This document shows, in pieces, positions 1 through 8,957 of a stretch of DNA of 64,000 bases. The position numbers and the translations under genes were made by a program. Numbering within the stretch: position 1 is the stretch's first letter; each line of letters begins with the position of its first letter. The stretch lies in the NCBI GenBank assembly GCA_905197955.1, contig CAJKAR010000014.1:1-64000 (forward strand). Direction: 5' to 3'. This stretch comes from an uncultured Lentisphaeria bacterium. GTDB taxonomy: Bacteria; Verrucomicrobiota; Lentisphaeria; Victivallales; UBA1829. The notes under the pieces are model-generated. The model saw only the letters and a list, made by a program, of their open reading frames with translations. It was not told the DNA's origin and ran no database searches.

Positions 1-91
1 GCGTCTCGCCGCTGGACCGCGACAAGGACACCGTCCTTGACCCGAGAAAAATGCTCACGCATTTTTCCGTATCAGTTTCTGCAGAGCCGAA
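1..91 (-). repeat. Edge-truncated copy of the hairpin-chain repeat
   Basis: Positions 1-70 are the reverse complement of about 21741-21810 with only two differences. The likeness continues, with small indels, to the stop codon of the next gene. The copy keeps the stem AAAAATGC/GCATTTTT and the stem AAGGAC/GTCCTT. The two differences fall in the tetraloop (GTGA here, GCGA in the other copy) and in the loop of the second stem. The repeat runs off the left edge of the window, so its full length is not visible. Confidence 0.85.
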
Positions 92-1252
92 TTATTTTTT
101 GAAGGATTTCGAGAAATCTTCAGATTCGTCGGTTTCAACGACTTTTTTTACATATTTGGACGTTGCAACCAGTTTATCGAGCTCTTCAGCAAACTCCTTG
201 GCATCCATGGGAAGTTCCACGGTTTTGTGCTTGAGACCGGAAAGAAGCATGGCGTTGCCAAGTTCAAGACCGTTGATGCCTTCAACCGCCGGTGCAATCA
301 GCGGGACATCTTTCAGAATTGCATCACAGAAGTTTTCAAGCACATCTCGATGCTGATGATCGTTGTTTGCCGCAACAGGAATTGTGACGTTCCAGGCAGG
401 AGGACAAGTAAACTTTTCCGTTGTTTCATGACAGAATTTGGATGTTTCGATCTCATTGCGGATATAAGAGAGTTTGCCGTCTTCAAAGACGACCCGTCCG
501 CGTTCCGCCGTGATTTCGAGCCTGTTTGTTCCCGGCGCTTCGCCGGTGGAGGCAATGAAAACGCCTGTTGCCTTGTTCGGATATTCCAGAACGGCTGTGA
601 CATCATCTTCAACTTCGATATCGTGATATTTTCCAAGCGAGAGTGTCGCCGTGACTTTCTTCGGCATACCAAAGAGCCACTGCATCAGGTCAAGCTGATG
701 GGGACACTGATTGAGAAGCACGCCGCCGCCTTCGCCGCGCCAGCTTGCCCGCCAGTCGCCGGAATCGTAATAAGCCTGCGTGCGGAACCAGTTCGTGATG
801 ATCCAGTTGACGCGGCGGATCTCTCCAAGTTCTCCGGAATCAATCAGTTGTTTGATCTTTTTGTGAGCGGGAATGGTACGCTGATTGAACATGGCGGCAA
901 GTTTCAGATGCGGATACTTTTTCGCTGCCTCCAGAAGCTGCTCCGCCAGAAGTTTGTGCACGGAGACCGGTTTTTCGGTCAGAGCATGTTTGCCGCACTC
1001 CAGCGCGCGGAGAACAAGGGAAACATGAAAATAGTGCGGGGTAGCGACCACAACAGCATCTACATCCGCATTTTTGAAGAACTCCTCGTCGTCAGTGAAA
1101 AGCTGATAGCCTTTGCCTTCGTAGCGTTTGAGTTTTGCGGGATTTGTGTCGCAAAGAGCCGTCAGTTTTGCATTTTTCAGTTCTTCCAGACTGTTGACAT
1201 GGGCACTTCCCATGTTGCCGAGTCCGATGATACCGATTTTGACCTGATCCAT
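92..1252 (-). CDS. Gfo/Idh/MocA family NAD(P)-dependent oxidoreductase
   Basis: A 386-residue protein predicted to oxidise or reduce a sugar, polyol or similar substrate in the cytoplasm. It opens with a Rossmann fold (GLGNMG near residue 11) and carries the family hallmark EKPVS near residue 93. A C-terminal alpha/beta domain follows, with PHQLDLMQWLFG in the usual substrate-site region. Length is normal for the family. The ATG follows AGAGGAG at good spacing. It is divergent from a GntR-type regulator, which suggests control by that protein. The exact substrate cannot be read from sequence. Confidence 0.92.
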   Translation of the reverse strand: MDQVKIGIIGLGNMGSAHVNSLEELKNAKLTALCDTNPAKLKRYEGKGYQLFTDDEEFFKNADVDAVVVATPHYFHVSLVLRALECGKHALTEKPVSVHKLLAEQLLEAAKKYPHLKLAAMFNQRTIPAHKKIKQLIDSGELGEIRRVNWIITNWFRTQAYYDSGDWRASWRGEGGGVLLNQCPHQLDLMQWLFGMPKKVTATLSLGKYHDIEVEDDVTAVLEYPNKATGVFIASTGEAPGTNRLEITAERGRVVFEDGKLSYIRNEIETSKFCHETTEKFTCPPAWNVTIPVAANNDHQHRDVLENFCDAILKDVPLIAPAVEGINGLELGNAMLLSGLKHKTVELPMDAKEFAEELDKLVATSKYVKKVVETDESEDFSKSFKK

Positions 1253-1381
1253 GTGTCAATTCTCCTCTGCATTGGTTTGATTCGTTCAGGGACAGTCAGG
1301 CGGATTCGTCTGCGTCGATTCCATTTTTCGGATGGCTGCGTTTCCCGTCCGTTCGGGAGCAGACAATTCTGCCTCTGACAT

Positions 1382-1410
1382 AAAATAACCGTTCTTTTCT
1401 TCTTTTTCAA
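1382..1410 (-). promoter_or_regulatory. Predicted promoter of the Gfo/Idh/MocA gene
   Basis: Read on the minus strand, TTGAAA (1410-1405) and TATTTT (1387-1382) are separated by 17 nt. The leader to the start codon would be about 120 nt. Confidence 0.5.
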
Positions 1411-1494
1411 TCCAGTCGGCGGGGAAAGCCTGGAATAAGTTGTCTGCTTGTTTGATTGCTCTCTTTTTTTTCGGCTTCTTTCAAAGTTCGGAAG

Positions 1495-1522
1495 TTGAAA
1501 ACTTGTCTTCTTGTATTATAAT
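1495..1522 (+). promoter_or_regulatory. Predicted promoter of the first GntR gene
   Basis: TTGAAA (1495-1500), a 16-nt spacer and TATAAT (1517-1522). The expected start of transcription is near 1529, leaving a leader of only about 16 nt that contains the GGAGAGGAG ribosome-binding site. Confidence 0.65.
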
Positions 1523-1544
1523 TCTTGGAGAGGAGATAGCAAAG

Positions 1545-2576
1545 ATGATCCGGAAAAGTGATTTATTGCAGAACCGGCTGCTTGCGGAGCTTCTGGAACA
1601 GAAGCTGAAACCGGGAGATCCGATTCCCTCGCGTCACCAGCTGTGCCGGCGTTTCGGATGTTCGCGTACTACGGTGGAAAAGGCGATCCGGAAACTTGTC
1701 GAGAGCGGTTATCTGTGCGCGCGGCAGGGGGCGGGGACATTTGTCAGCAATCCGCATCCGGCGGGCGGAATCCATACTCTGTACATTATTGTGGACTGGG
1801 AGCGCGGTCCGAATCTGACAGACGCCCTGCGGGAAATGCTCTTCCCGAATATCAAGCCGGAAATTGCGATTGTGGGAATCTCTTCTTCCGAACTGCCGGC
1901 GTGGTTTTCGAAGATTTGTCTGCCCGGTAATGCCGTCCTCTGGGTGATGCCCTCCATGAGCAGCATTCACATCATGGATTACTTTGCGGACAATCGTGTT
2001 CCTCAGCTGCTTGTGAACCGGAAATACAAGGATTACAATTATGTGGTGACCGATTCCAGAAACAGCATCCGCGAAGGACTCTCCTGGCTGATGATCGAGG
2101 CCGGAAGAGAGATCACATTGATTGCTCAGGAAGCAGATACCATGCATCCGTATCAGTATGACCGTATTCTTGCTTTTTTTCAGTGTGCGGTGGAACTGGG
2201 GGCACGCCTTTCGCCGGATTCGATTTTTATTCAGAATTTCAAGGATATCCCGCAGGAGGTCGCGGAGATTTCCAGTCGGATTTTTATTAATCCGCATCCG
2301 GCAAAAGCGATCTTTATTCTGGGCTCGCGTCTTCCGGTTCCGTTTATTACGGCGGCCAGATCAAATCATATGACCGCAGGCAGGGATTTTCATCTTCTGG
2401 CATTTGATTATGAGGAAAATCTGCGAAGATATCCCGGAGTCTGCATGATGCGCCAGAGATTCGACCTGATTTATCATGAGGCGCTTCGCTGGCTTAGAGA
2501 GGGGTATGCGGCGGATGGCCGTCCATTCCATTCCAGCGTCAGGACGGAACTCGTCTACGATCAGGAGAATGAATGA
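1545..2576 (+). CDS. GntR-type transcriptional regulator with sugar-binding-like C domain
   Basis: A 343-residue regulator. Residues about 1-70 form a GntR winged helix-turn-helix (KPGDPIPSRHQLCRRFGCS, then TTVEKAIRKL and the wing GAGTFVS). The rest resembles the periplasmic-binding-protein fold used by LacI and by chimeric GntR regulators, so the ligand is probably a sugar. The ATG at 1545 has a strong ribosome-binding site, and an upstream extension to 1440 would run through the promoter. It is divergent from the Gfo/Idh gene and followed by a second GntR gene with its own promoter. Confidence 0.88.
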   Translation: MIRKSDLLQNRLLAELLEQKLKPGDPIPSRHQLCRRFGCSRTTVEKAIRKLVESGYLCARQGAGTFVSNPHPAGGIHTLYIIVDWERGPNLTDALREMLFPNIKPEIAIVGISSSELPAWFSKICLPGNAVLWVMPSMSSIHIMDYFADNRVPQLLVNRKYKDYNYVVTDSRNSIREGLSWLMIEAGREITLIAQEADTMHPYQYDRILAFFQCAVELGARLSPDSIFIQNFKDIPQEVAEISSRIFINPHPAKAIFILGSRLPVPFITAARSNHMTAGRDFHLLAFDYEENLRRYPGVCMMRQRFDLIYHEALRWLREGYAADGRPFHSSVRTELVYDQENE

Positions 2577-2625
2577 GAAAAAGCCTTCCGGAGCAGTTTT
2601 TTTTCGGATTCCTGTTTGCAGAGGG

Positions 2626-2654
2626 TTGACTTTTTTTAAGGGTTGTAGTATAAT
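2626..2654 (+). promoter_or_regulatory. Strong promoter of the second GntR gene
   Basis: TTGACT (2626-2631), 17 nt, TATAAT (2649-2654). It drives the GntR-pseudopilin-glycosidase operon. The -10 box lies inside the left arm of the inverted repeat at 2643-2681. Confidence 0.8.
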
Positions 2655-2681
2655 GAAATATAGGTTTATGGTATACTACAA
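2643..2681. promoter_or_regulatory. Probable operator: perfect 10-bp inverted repeat
   Basis: TTGTAGTATA (2643-2652) and TATACTACAA (2672-2681) are exact reverse complements, 19 nt apart. The left arm overlaps the -10 box. This fits autorepression by the downstream GntR protein (inference). A similar GTATA-N20-TATAC arrangement covers the promoter of the GntR gene ending at 34469. Confidence 0.7.
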
Positions 2682-2705
2682 ATAATTTTTAATAGGATAG
2701 ATGGA

Positions 2706-3788
2706 ATGGAGCCGAAGATTCTGGCTGCTGGCGTGAAGCGTCAGCAGATGGAAGAGACGCTGAAGGAGGAGATCCGGAGCGGAGTGCTGAAGCCGGGAGA
2801 GACACTTCCGACATACGACCGTCTTGCCGATCGTTTCAATGCCAGCCGCGCCACATTCTGTTATGTTCTGAATAATCTGAAAAAAGATGGCTATATTGTC
2901 ACGGTGAAGCGTCAGGGAACTTTTGTTGCAGAGCGTCCGCCGTGCCATCATCGGTTCGGATTGATTTTTCCCTATCCAAGTCCGAATCTGTTCTGGGTGA
3001 AGATGCAGTCGGAATTCTCCGCATTCTGCCGCAGAACCGGAAACGAAGTGGTTTCCTTTTACGGATCGGGAGATCTTCTGCGTTCCAGACGGGCGGACTG
3101 GACCGGTTTGTTTGAAGAATTGTCGCGGGGACGTCTCGCCGGTCTCCTGTTTGTCGCCGGATTCAATCAGGAGCTGTTTCATGAGATTGCCATTACTTTT
3201 CCTAAGGTGCCGATTGTCACTTTCTACTTTAAGGAGAGTCGGGAACAGAATGTCGGTCATCTCTTTCTGTACGATACGAATAAAATCAGGAAAGTCGTGG
3301 AATATTTTCTGGCACTGAAGGTGAAACGGGCTGCTCTGATCGGACGCGGCAGTCCGCTGAATCTGGAATCGTTTGCGGAACAGTGCCGGTCGCATGGAAT
3401 CGAAACTCGCGAAGAGTGGATGCTTCTGGCTTCGGAATCCCATCCGAAGGCGGTTCCGAATATTCTGCGTCTTCTCTTTTCCCTTCCCGCTGACCGCAGA
3501 CCGGACGGATTGTACATTACCGACGACAATCTGATTGATACGGTTCAGGAGACCGTTCTCTCCTGCGGCATCTCCGTGCCGCGCGATCTGAAGCTGGTGA
3601 CGCATTACAATTTTCCCGATTACAATCGTCCGGCGCTTCCGATGGGGAAAGTCGGTCCGGATCTCCGCTCCATCATTGCGCAGTTCATGACTCTTGTGGA
3701 GAACATCAGAACACATCGCGGAGAGCAGGATCTTCAAGTGGAATACATCAACGATTTGGAATATCAGAAAGGAGAACGGAAATCATGA
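2706..3788 (+). CDS. GntR-type transcriptional regulator with sugar-binding-like C domain
   Basis: A 360-residue regulator, probable local controller of the pseudopilin-glycosidase operon. The N-terminal winged helix (residues about 10-75) shows SGVLKPGETLPTYDRLADRF, then SRATFCYVLNNLKKDGY and RQGTFVA. The C-terminal 280 residues look like a LacI-type ligand domain (RFGLIFPYPSPN, then GLLFVAGF and DGLYITDDNL). The stop overlaps the start of the pseudopilin by 4 nt, implying translational coupling. Start chosen at 2706. The nearby ATG at 2701 is out of frame. Confidence 0.88.
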   Translation: MEPKILAAGVKRQQMEETLKEEIRSGVLKPGETLPTYDRLADRFNASRATFCYVLNNLKKDGYIVTVKRQGTFVAERPPCHHRFGLIFPYPSPNLFWVKMQSEFSAFCRRTGNEVVSFYGSGDLLRSRRADWTGLFEELSRGRLAGLLFVAGFNQELFHEIAITFPKVPIVTFYFKESREQNVGHLFLYDTNKIRKVVEYFLALKVKRAALIGRGSPLNLESFAEQCRSHGIETREEWMLLASESHPKAVPNILRLLFSLPADRRPDGLYITDDNLIDTVQETVLSCGISVPRDLKLVTHYNFPDYNRPALPMGKVGPDLRSIIAQFMTLVENIRTHRGEQDLQVEYINDLEYQKGERKS

Positions 3789-4570
3789 AAGACCGGATGC
3801 GTTTTACATTGATAGAGCTTCTGATTGTGATTGCAATTATTGCGATCCTTGCGGCACTCCTTCTTCCCGCTCTGCGAGCCGCGCGGAGCAAGGGAATGGC
3901 GATCAGCTGTACCAGCAATATGAAGCAGCTTGGACTTGCATGGACATCCTACGCCATCAGCAACGACGATATCGTGATTCCGGCTCATACGGGCGAGTTG
4001 AAGATGCAGAACAACGGATTTGACAACAAAGGTCTGGATTATGCTCAGCAGGTCACCTGGGTGGAGCTTCTGCGGGAAGGTCTTGGCATTCCGTTTGCGG
4101 TTCTGGGCAACAATGCCGGAGGGAACGATCCTCAGTGGACGCTGATGCCGCCCGGCTACCGGCAGGGCGGTCCGCTGAAATGTCCGGCTTTTTCGAATCA
4201 TCCGGATATTCGTCACGCGACTCCGCATTACGGGATGGTCTTTGAAAACATTGGCGGATGCATCCGTTACAGCAGTGTGCCGATCCGGAAAATGAGTCAG
4301 TTCAAAAGGTCATCCCGGCGGATCGTCTTCATGGATTCGCAGCGGTGGACCGGCAATACGATTGACACTGCAACGAATGAAGGATACTATCTCTTTTATG
4401 CGGATAACGGGAAGAATATCAATTATGAACGTCACGGCTCTAGCAACAGCGTGTTTGCCGATGGCCATGTGGAGGCAATTTCTCAAGCGAAGATGATGGC
4501 TTGTCCCAAAGAGGGCTCCTTCTTCAAGGCGTATTTTGCCTCTGATCTCGGACATGACTGGAACCTTTAA
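3785..4570 (+). CDS. Type II secretion/pilin-like protein (H-x9-DG-type pseudopilin)
   Basis: A 261-residue protein with a very short leader, MKDRMR, then the prepilin motif FTLIELLIVIAIIAILAALL at residues 7-26 with Glu at the fifth mature position. LLPALRAAR and CTSNMKQLG follow, as in the DUF1559/GspG-like pilins of PVC bacteria. The C-terminal region carries an H-x8-DG-H variant of the H-x9-DG motif (HGSSNSVFADGH). The residue before the cleavage site is Arg, not Gly. It lies between a GntR gene (4-nt overlap) and a glycosidase (16-nt gap), so all three are probably one mRNA. Its function is unknown. Confidence 0.88.
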   Translation: MKDRMRFTLIELLIVIAIIAILAALLLPALRAARSKGMAISCTSNMKQLGLAWTSYAISNDDIVIPAHTGELKMQNNGFDNKGLDYAQQVTWVELLREGLGIPFAVLGNNAGGNDPQWTLMPPGYRQGGPLKCPAFSNHPDIRHATPHYGMVFENIGGCIRYSSVPIRKMSQFKRSSRRIVFMDSQRWTGNTIDTATNEGYYLFYADNGKNINYERHGSSNSVFADGHVEAISQAKMMACPKEGSFFKAYFASDLGHDWNL

Positions 4571-4586
4571 AAATAGGAAAACAACT

Positions 4587-7500
4587 ATGTTGAAACACTT
4601 TTGGATGGCTTCCGGTCTGTTTCCCCTTCTTTCGCTTTGCGCCGGGGAACAGACAATCGCTTTTGCTCCGGAAACGGCGCTTTCCGTAAATGGAGTTCGG
4701 GAAATTCAGCCGGTATCCGGAATGGTCTGCAACGGCGAGAGCCGCATGAAATTTGTTGAGGAGTCGAAGGCGTTGAATATTCCGGCAACCCGTCTTTATC
4801 TCTGGGTTGCCTCTCCGGGCGGGAAACTTCCGCTTGAGAAGCGTGTCGAGGCGCTGCTGGCGAAGCGTTCCCCGGAAGCGATTGCGGAGGAGTTCGACCG
4901 TAATCTGCATGTCGGCAAGTTTCGGGACGGCAAAATGCCTACGGCCCAGTACTGGCAGCTCGAACAGCTCGGCGCCTGGAATGCCGTTGGAAATGTCACT
5001 CTTCACCTGGCGAATTTTCATCCCCGGAGCCGTGCGGATTTTCAGCCGTATGCCGAATATTACATCAACTGCATCCGTGAGATTCGGAAACGCTATCCGA
5101 ATCTGGAGATCAACCGGCTGATGATTTTCAACGAGCCCAACTACGAGTTTCCCCGGAACTGGGATAAATCGCTTTCGGAGGGCGTCAGGCTTTTTCTGGA
5201 GGGGTACAATTATGTGAAAAAGGAGGTGGAGCGGAATGTCAGCGACCTGAACGTGATCGGTCCCGGTCTTGCGAGTTCCGCCACCTTGTCGTGGACCGGA
5301 TGGAAGGACTGGACGGTTCCTTTCCTCCGTACCGCAGGAACCGCAACGGAGTTCAATCAGCAGATTTACACCAACCGTTTCAACGATCTGCTTGCGTGGG
5401 ATTCCATGCTGCAGGCGGCGTCTCTGGCGATCCGCGGGAAAGGAATTCCGACTGTTACGACGGAGTGCAATGTCGATTTGACAATCCGCGATAAGAAATG
5501 GCAGGAGCACCGCTTTCACGTCGACCGGGTTCGCGATGAAGCATCGCTTCTGTTCGGCATGATGCGGCATCCGGAAATCTTCCGTCTCAAGACCTATTTT
5601 CTCTATCTGTACACCTGCGATATCCGCGATCTGCATTACCGCCAGCCCGATGGCAGTGTCAAGCCCGCTCCTGTCTACTATGTTTTCCGGCTCCTGAACG
5701 ACCTGCGCGGAAGCCGCATCTATGCCGTCAACGACCGGGAGGATTCCCCCGTCGAGTGCATTGCCTCGAATGATCGCGGGAAGGTCGTAATCGCGCTTTT
5801 CAACCGGTCGGATGTTCCGCAGACCGTGAAGCTGAAACGTCTCAACGGAATCGACTTTTCCGGAACCGCTCTGGAAGAGCGCCTCTGGTATGAGAAGGAA
5901 ACGGAACGTTTCCGTTTCGAGGAGCGGCGTTTTGCTCCGCGCCCCACGGAATTTACCCTTCAGCCGCGCGAACTGCGCAAGTATACGACGGTTTCCGGCG
6001 ACAAAATCCGCTCTGAACGACGGGAAACGGAAGTGTACAGCAAAGTCTATGCGCAAACGATTGCCGGCAAGCCGCTTTCCGTTCCGCTTCCTGTTCCACC
6101 CGGAGATGGCGCTGGATATTACCGTCTCCGCTTTGCCGTCTATGTCGATGACGTTCTCAATACCGATGTGGTCCGTTGGAGTTTCAATGGCGAGCGCTTC
6201 TCTTCCGAATTTCTTTTCGAAAAGGAGAATCGTCAGGCCCAGCCGATTCTGAGCGTGGAGAAAATTATTCCGCAGGACCGGATCGCCCGCGAGAATGTTT
6301 TGAAGATTGAGCCGGTTCCCGGCGCATCGCTGAAACTGATGTCCGCATCGCTGAAATTCTCTCCGCTTCTGCCGGGAACTCCCTCCATCCGGAGAAGTGC
6401 CTCCGGCGGAATCGGAGAATCCGGATACTCTGTCACTCTCCTGCCCCCCTCGGAATTTCAGCCGGGTTTGAACCGGATCAGATATTCCGTGTCCTCGAAT
6501 GTCAGAGCCGAGAAATCTCCCCGGCTTGAAATCAAACTGCCGGCGCGCTGGCGGGAGATCTCCAGGTCAGACCGGGAAATTATCGTTGAAATTCCATCCG
6601 GCGAATACCGCGGACCGAAAATGCTTTCTGCTCTCCTGAAGGATTCTTCCGGGAAAACGCTTGCCTCGACTCGTCGCGGGGCGGTATACCGTCATACCCT
6701 TTCCGCCGCGCCGGGAACGGGCATTAATGGAAACCGGGGAGCGTTTTCTTCGCAGATCGTTCTGCCAAATGGAGAAAAGTTTGCCACAAGCCTCTCCGCT
6801 TCCTGGAATCCGGATCGTTTGACATTCCGCGTGGAACTGAGCGGCCGGCCCGTGAAGATCGCCCGGGACAGGAATTTCTTCTGGAACGCCGATTCTCTGG
6901 AACTCTTTTTCGATTTTCTGAACCGGAAGGCAAATGTGCGCGATGACTCCACTGCTCAGCTTGTTGTGATTCCAGTTTCCTCCGACGGCAGGTGTGAAGT
7001 CATGAGTTTTCCGTATCACAAAGACGGTTATCCGCTCTCCTCCCGCCGTCTGACGGATGTTTCCGCCTCGTTCCGGAGCGAGAACGGCAGAACGGTCTTC
7101 GACCTTTCTGTTCCGTGGAAGGTTCTTACGGAGGGGATGAACGCATCGGTCGCATTCAAACCTGCCGCGGGAGCCGTTCTCGGGTTTGATGCCGCTTTGA
7201 ACGGACAGGATATCTTCGGCGCCCGCGAAAAACAGTATGCGATTCCTTCTGCATGGGGAAATTTGAAACTGGAACCTGAAGGAGCCGTCCTGCCGGGAGA
7301 GTTTCGGTTTTCTCCGGTAACGGAGCGGAAACGTTCCGTGTACCTGCCGGGAAAGACGAGTGCCGGATGGAGTGTGACGGGGGCTGGGCGGGATTTGCCC
7401 GCCGGTCGTCTGCTGTCAGTCGATCAGTCTGTTTTGAAAACCTCCGCTCCGCTTCCGGGGAGCGAGATGGAACTTGCGGTCGAACTTGCCGGCTTCCAGG

Positions 7501-7901
7501 CGGAGAAAAAGGAGAAGCCGTTTGCCTGCGAAGTACGGATCTTTCTGACGCCGGATTCCCTGAAGGGATATGTCGAGCCTTACATCATGAAGAATGTTCT
7601 CTGGCTCTGGTGCTTCTATTCCGAAAAAGAAGGTCTGAATCTGTCGCTGATGAACGGAAGACAGGCTCTCTGGAACGGAACGGTGGCCGGATTGAAGTTT
7701 CCTCTGACATTGCGTTTGTCGGTGAATTCCCGCGGATACCGGATCGCTTCTTCGTCGGAGTTGCAGACCGGCAGCGGGACTCCTTCGGGATTTCTGGAAC
7801 TTCCCGAGGCCTGGAAGGCTCCCTGGAATGCCGGAGTCAAATGTCTGAAAGGCAATCAGCCGGGGGGCGTGATTGTCAAATCAGTCCGGATCAACGAATG
7901 A
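4587..7901 (+). CDS. Secreted multidomain glycoside hydrolase (clan GH-A-like) with CBM9-like domain
   Basis: A 1104-residue protein with a signal peptide (residues 1 to about 19, cut near LCAG). Residues about 30-420 look like a GH39/GH5-type TIM barrel. NEPNYEF supplies the likely acid/base Glu183, and TTECN supplies the likely nucleophile Glu293. Beta-rich domains follow. Around residues 720-900 a CBM9-like or carbohydrate-binding DOMON-like domain is suggested by FWNADSLELFFDF. The start at 4587 is preferred because it begins the signal peptide. The last 21 nt overlap the convergent AraC gene. The substrate is unknown. Confidence 0.75.
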   Translation: MLKHFWMASGLFPLLSLCAGEQTIAFAPETALSVNGVREIQPVSGMVCNGESRMKFVEESKALNIPATRLYLWVASPGGKLPLEKRVEALLAKRSPEAIAEEFDRNLHVGKFRDGKMPTAQYWQLEQLGAWNAVGNVTLHLANFHPRSRADFQPYAEYYINCIREIRKRYPNLEINRLMIFNEPNYEFPRNWDKSLSEGVRLFLEGYNYVKKEVERNVSDLNVIGPGLASSATLSWTGWKDWTVPFLRTAGTATEFNQQIYTNRFNDLLAWDSMLQAASLAIRGKGIPTVTTECNVDLTIRDKKWQEHRFHVDRVRDEASLLFGMMRHPEIFRLKTYFLYLYTCDIRDLHYRQPDGSVKPAPVYYVFRLLNDLRGSRIYAVNDREDSPVECIASNDRGKVVIALFNRSDVPQTVKLKRLNGIDFSGTALEERLWYEKETERFRFEERRFAPRPTEFTLQPRELRKYTTVSGDKIRSERRETEVYSKVYAQTIAGKPLSVPLPVPPGDGAGYYRLRFAVYVDDVLNTDVVRWSFNGERFSSEFLFEKENRQAQPILSVEKIIPQDRIARENVLKIEPVPGASLKLMSASLKFSPLLPGTPSIRRSASGGIGESGYSVTLLPPSEFQPGLNRIRYSVSSNVRAEKSPRLEIKLPARWREISRSDREIIVEIPSGEYRGPKMLSALLKDSSGKTLASTRRGAVYRHTLSAAPGTGINGNRGAFSSQIVLPNGEKFATSLSASWNPDRLTFRVELSGRPVKIARDRNFFWNADSLELFFDFLNRKANVRDDSTAQLVVIPVSSDGRCEVMSFPYHKDGYPLSSRRLTDVSASFRSENGRTVFDLSVPWKVLTEGMNASVAFKPAAGAVLGFDAALNGQDIFGAREKQYAIPSAWGNLKLEPEGAVLPGEFRFSPVTERKRSVYLPGKTSAGWSVTGAGRDLPAGRLLSVDQSVLKTSAPLPGSEMELAVELAGFQAEKKEKPFACEVRIFLTPDSLKGYVEPYIMKNVLWLWCFYSEKEGLNLSLMNGRQALWNGTVAGLKFPLTLRLSVNSRGYRIASSSELQTGSGTPSGFLELPEAWKAPWNAGVKCLKGNQPGGVIVKSVRINE

Positions 7902-8810
7902 TTCCTTCGGAATCTTCTGCGCGGAAAAGTGCTTTGGAGATTCTCCGAAGCACTTTTTGAATCCCGTGGAGAAGTTCAGGGAATTTTCATAGCCGACTCG
8001 TGCGGCAATCTCTTTGATGGATAATGTATGTTGTTCCAGCATCTGAGCCGCCTGTCTCATCCGGGTTTCAGTCAGGTACTGATGCGGCGTCCTGCCCAGA
8101 TGCCGTTTGAACAGACGGGTCAGAGTGGATGAGCTGATTCCCGCATGAAGCGCCAGCGATTCCACATCGAGCATTTTCCCATATTCCCGTCCGATTTTTT
8201 CCAGAACCCTGTTCAGCGGTTCCGGGAGGGAAGGCGTGGTCTCCGGCGAACTCAGAAACTGAATCACTTCGAAGCAGAGACTGGAAATCTTTCTGCGAAC
8301 TGAATGCCGATATGAATCCCGGAGCAGTCCCGGGAAGCGTTCCAGGAGTCCCGCAAGTTTTTCCGGAGATTCCAGTCGGATCACCGGTGTCTGCTGTAAA
8401 TTGCTTTTTCGGACAGCCTCCCGGAGAAGCGGCCCGGAAATCAGAATCGCGGAACGTTCGCAGAGGTGAGGGGTCAGAATTTCGTATTCGGTGTCCGGCG
8501 CAAGAAAAAAGGCGTCTCCTGCTTTTGCCGTTGTATAGAGTTCTCCGCTTCGGATTGCCGTCTCGCCGGAATGCACCAGCCCGATGTTCAGAAACGGCGG
8601 ATGAAGACGGCAGTGATGATCTCCAGTCCAGGACCGTGTCCGGGAGAACAGATCGCATTGAAGGAACAGATCATCTCCATACTCCACCGGATGCTGATAG
8701 CTCAGAAAACAATGGCGTTCGGTTGTGAAGTACTTTTCGCCCCGTCCATTGTCGTGATAACACTTCGATTTCAGCCCGTCGAATAAGGTCTTTAGTTTGG
8801 AAGATTCCAT
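7881..8810 (-). CDS. AraC family transcriptional regulator
   Basis: A 309-residue protein. The N-terminal half is cupin-like (HPPFLNIGLVHSGE, then GDAFFLAPDTEYE). The C-terminal hundred residues hold two AraC helix-turn-helix motifs: LALHAGISSSTLTRLFKRHL and IKEIAARVGYENSLNFSTGF. It is divergent from the GH10-like gene, the natural target, and convergent with the upstream glycosidase with a 21-nt overlap. No clear ribosome-binding site is visible at the start. Confidence 0.9.
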   Translation of the reverse strand: MESSKLKTLFDGLKSKCYHDNGRGEKYFTTERHCFLSYQHPVEYGDDLFLQCDLFSRTRSWTGDHHCRLHPPFLNIGLVHSGETAIRSGELYTTAKAGDAFFLAPDTEYEILTPHLCERSAILISGPLLREAVRKSNLQQTPVIRLESPEKLAGLLERFPGLLRDSYRHSVRRKISSLCFEVIQFLSSPETTPSLPEPLNRVLEKIGREYGKMLDVESLALHAGISSSTLTRLFKRHLGRTPHQYLTETRMRQAAQMLEQHTLSIKEIAARVGYENSLNFSTGFKKCFGESPKHFSAQKIPKESFVDPD

Positions 8811-8853
8811 TGAAATGACTGTTTTTAAAATATTTTTCCTGTTATTAAAATAT

Positions 8854-8882
8854 AGTATAGTATATTTTTACTGGTTTTTCAA
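8854..8882 (-). promoter_or_regulatory. Predicted promoter of the AraC gene, with inverted repeat
   Basis: Read on the minus strand, TTGAAA (8882-8877), 17 nt, TATACT (8859-8854). It overlaps the AT-rich inverted repeat AAATATA-N6-TATATTT at 8848-8867. No convincing promoter for the divergent GH10-like gene was found, which fits a gene needing an activator. Confidence 0.55.
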
Positions 8883-8957
8883 ATATATTTTTTTATAGTA
8901 TTCTGGCAAAGACGTTTTCTTTTCCGGAAACGCCATTCAACTAATGGAGGAAACTGT

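Noticed and set aside
4524..6056. Long open frame on the minus strand opposite the secreted glycosidase (510 codons)
   Set aside because: Basic, low-complexity product without family features or ribosome-binding site. The + strand frame has signal peptide, catalytic motifs and operon context.
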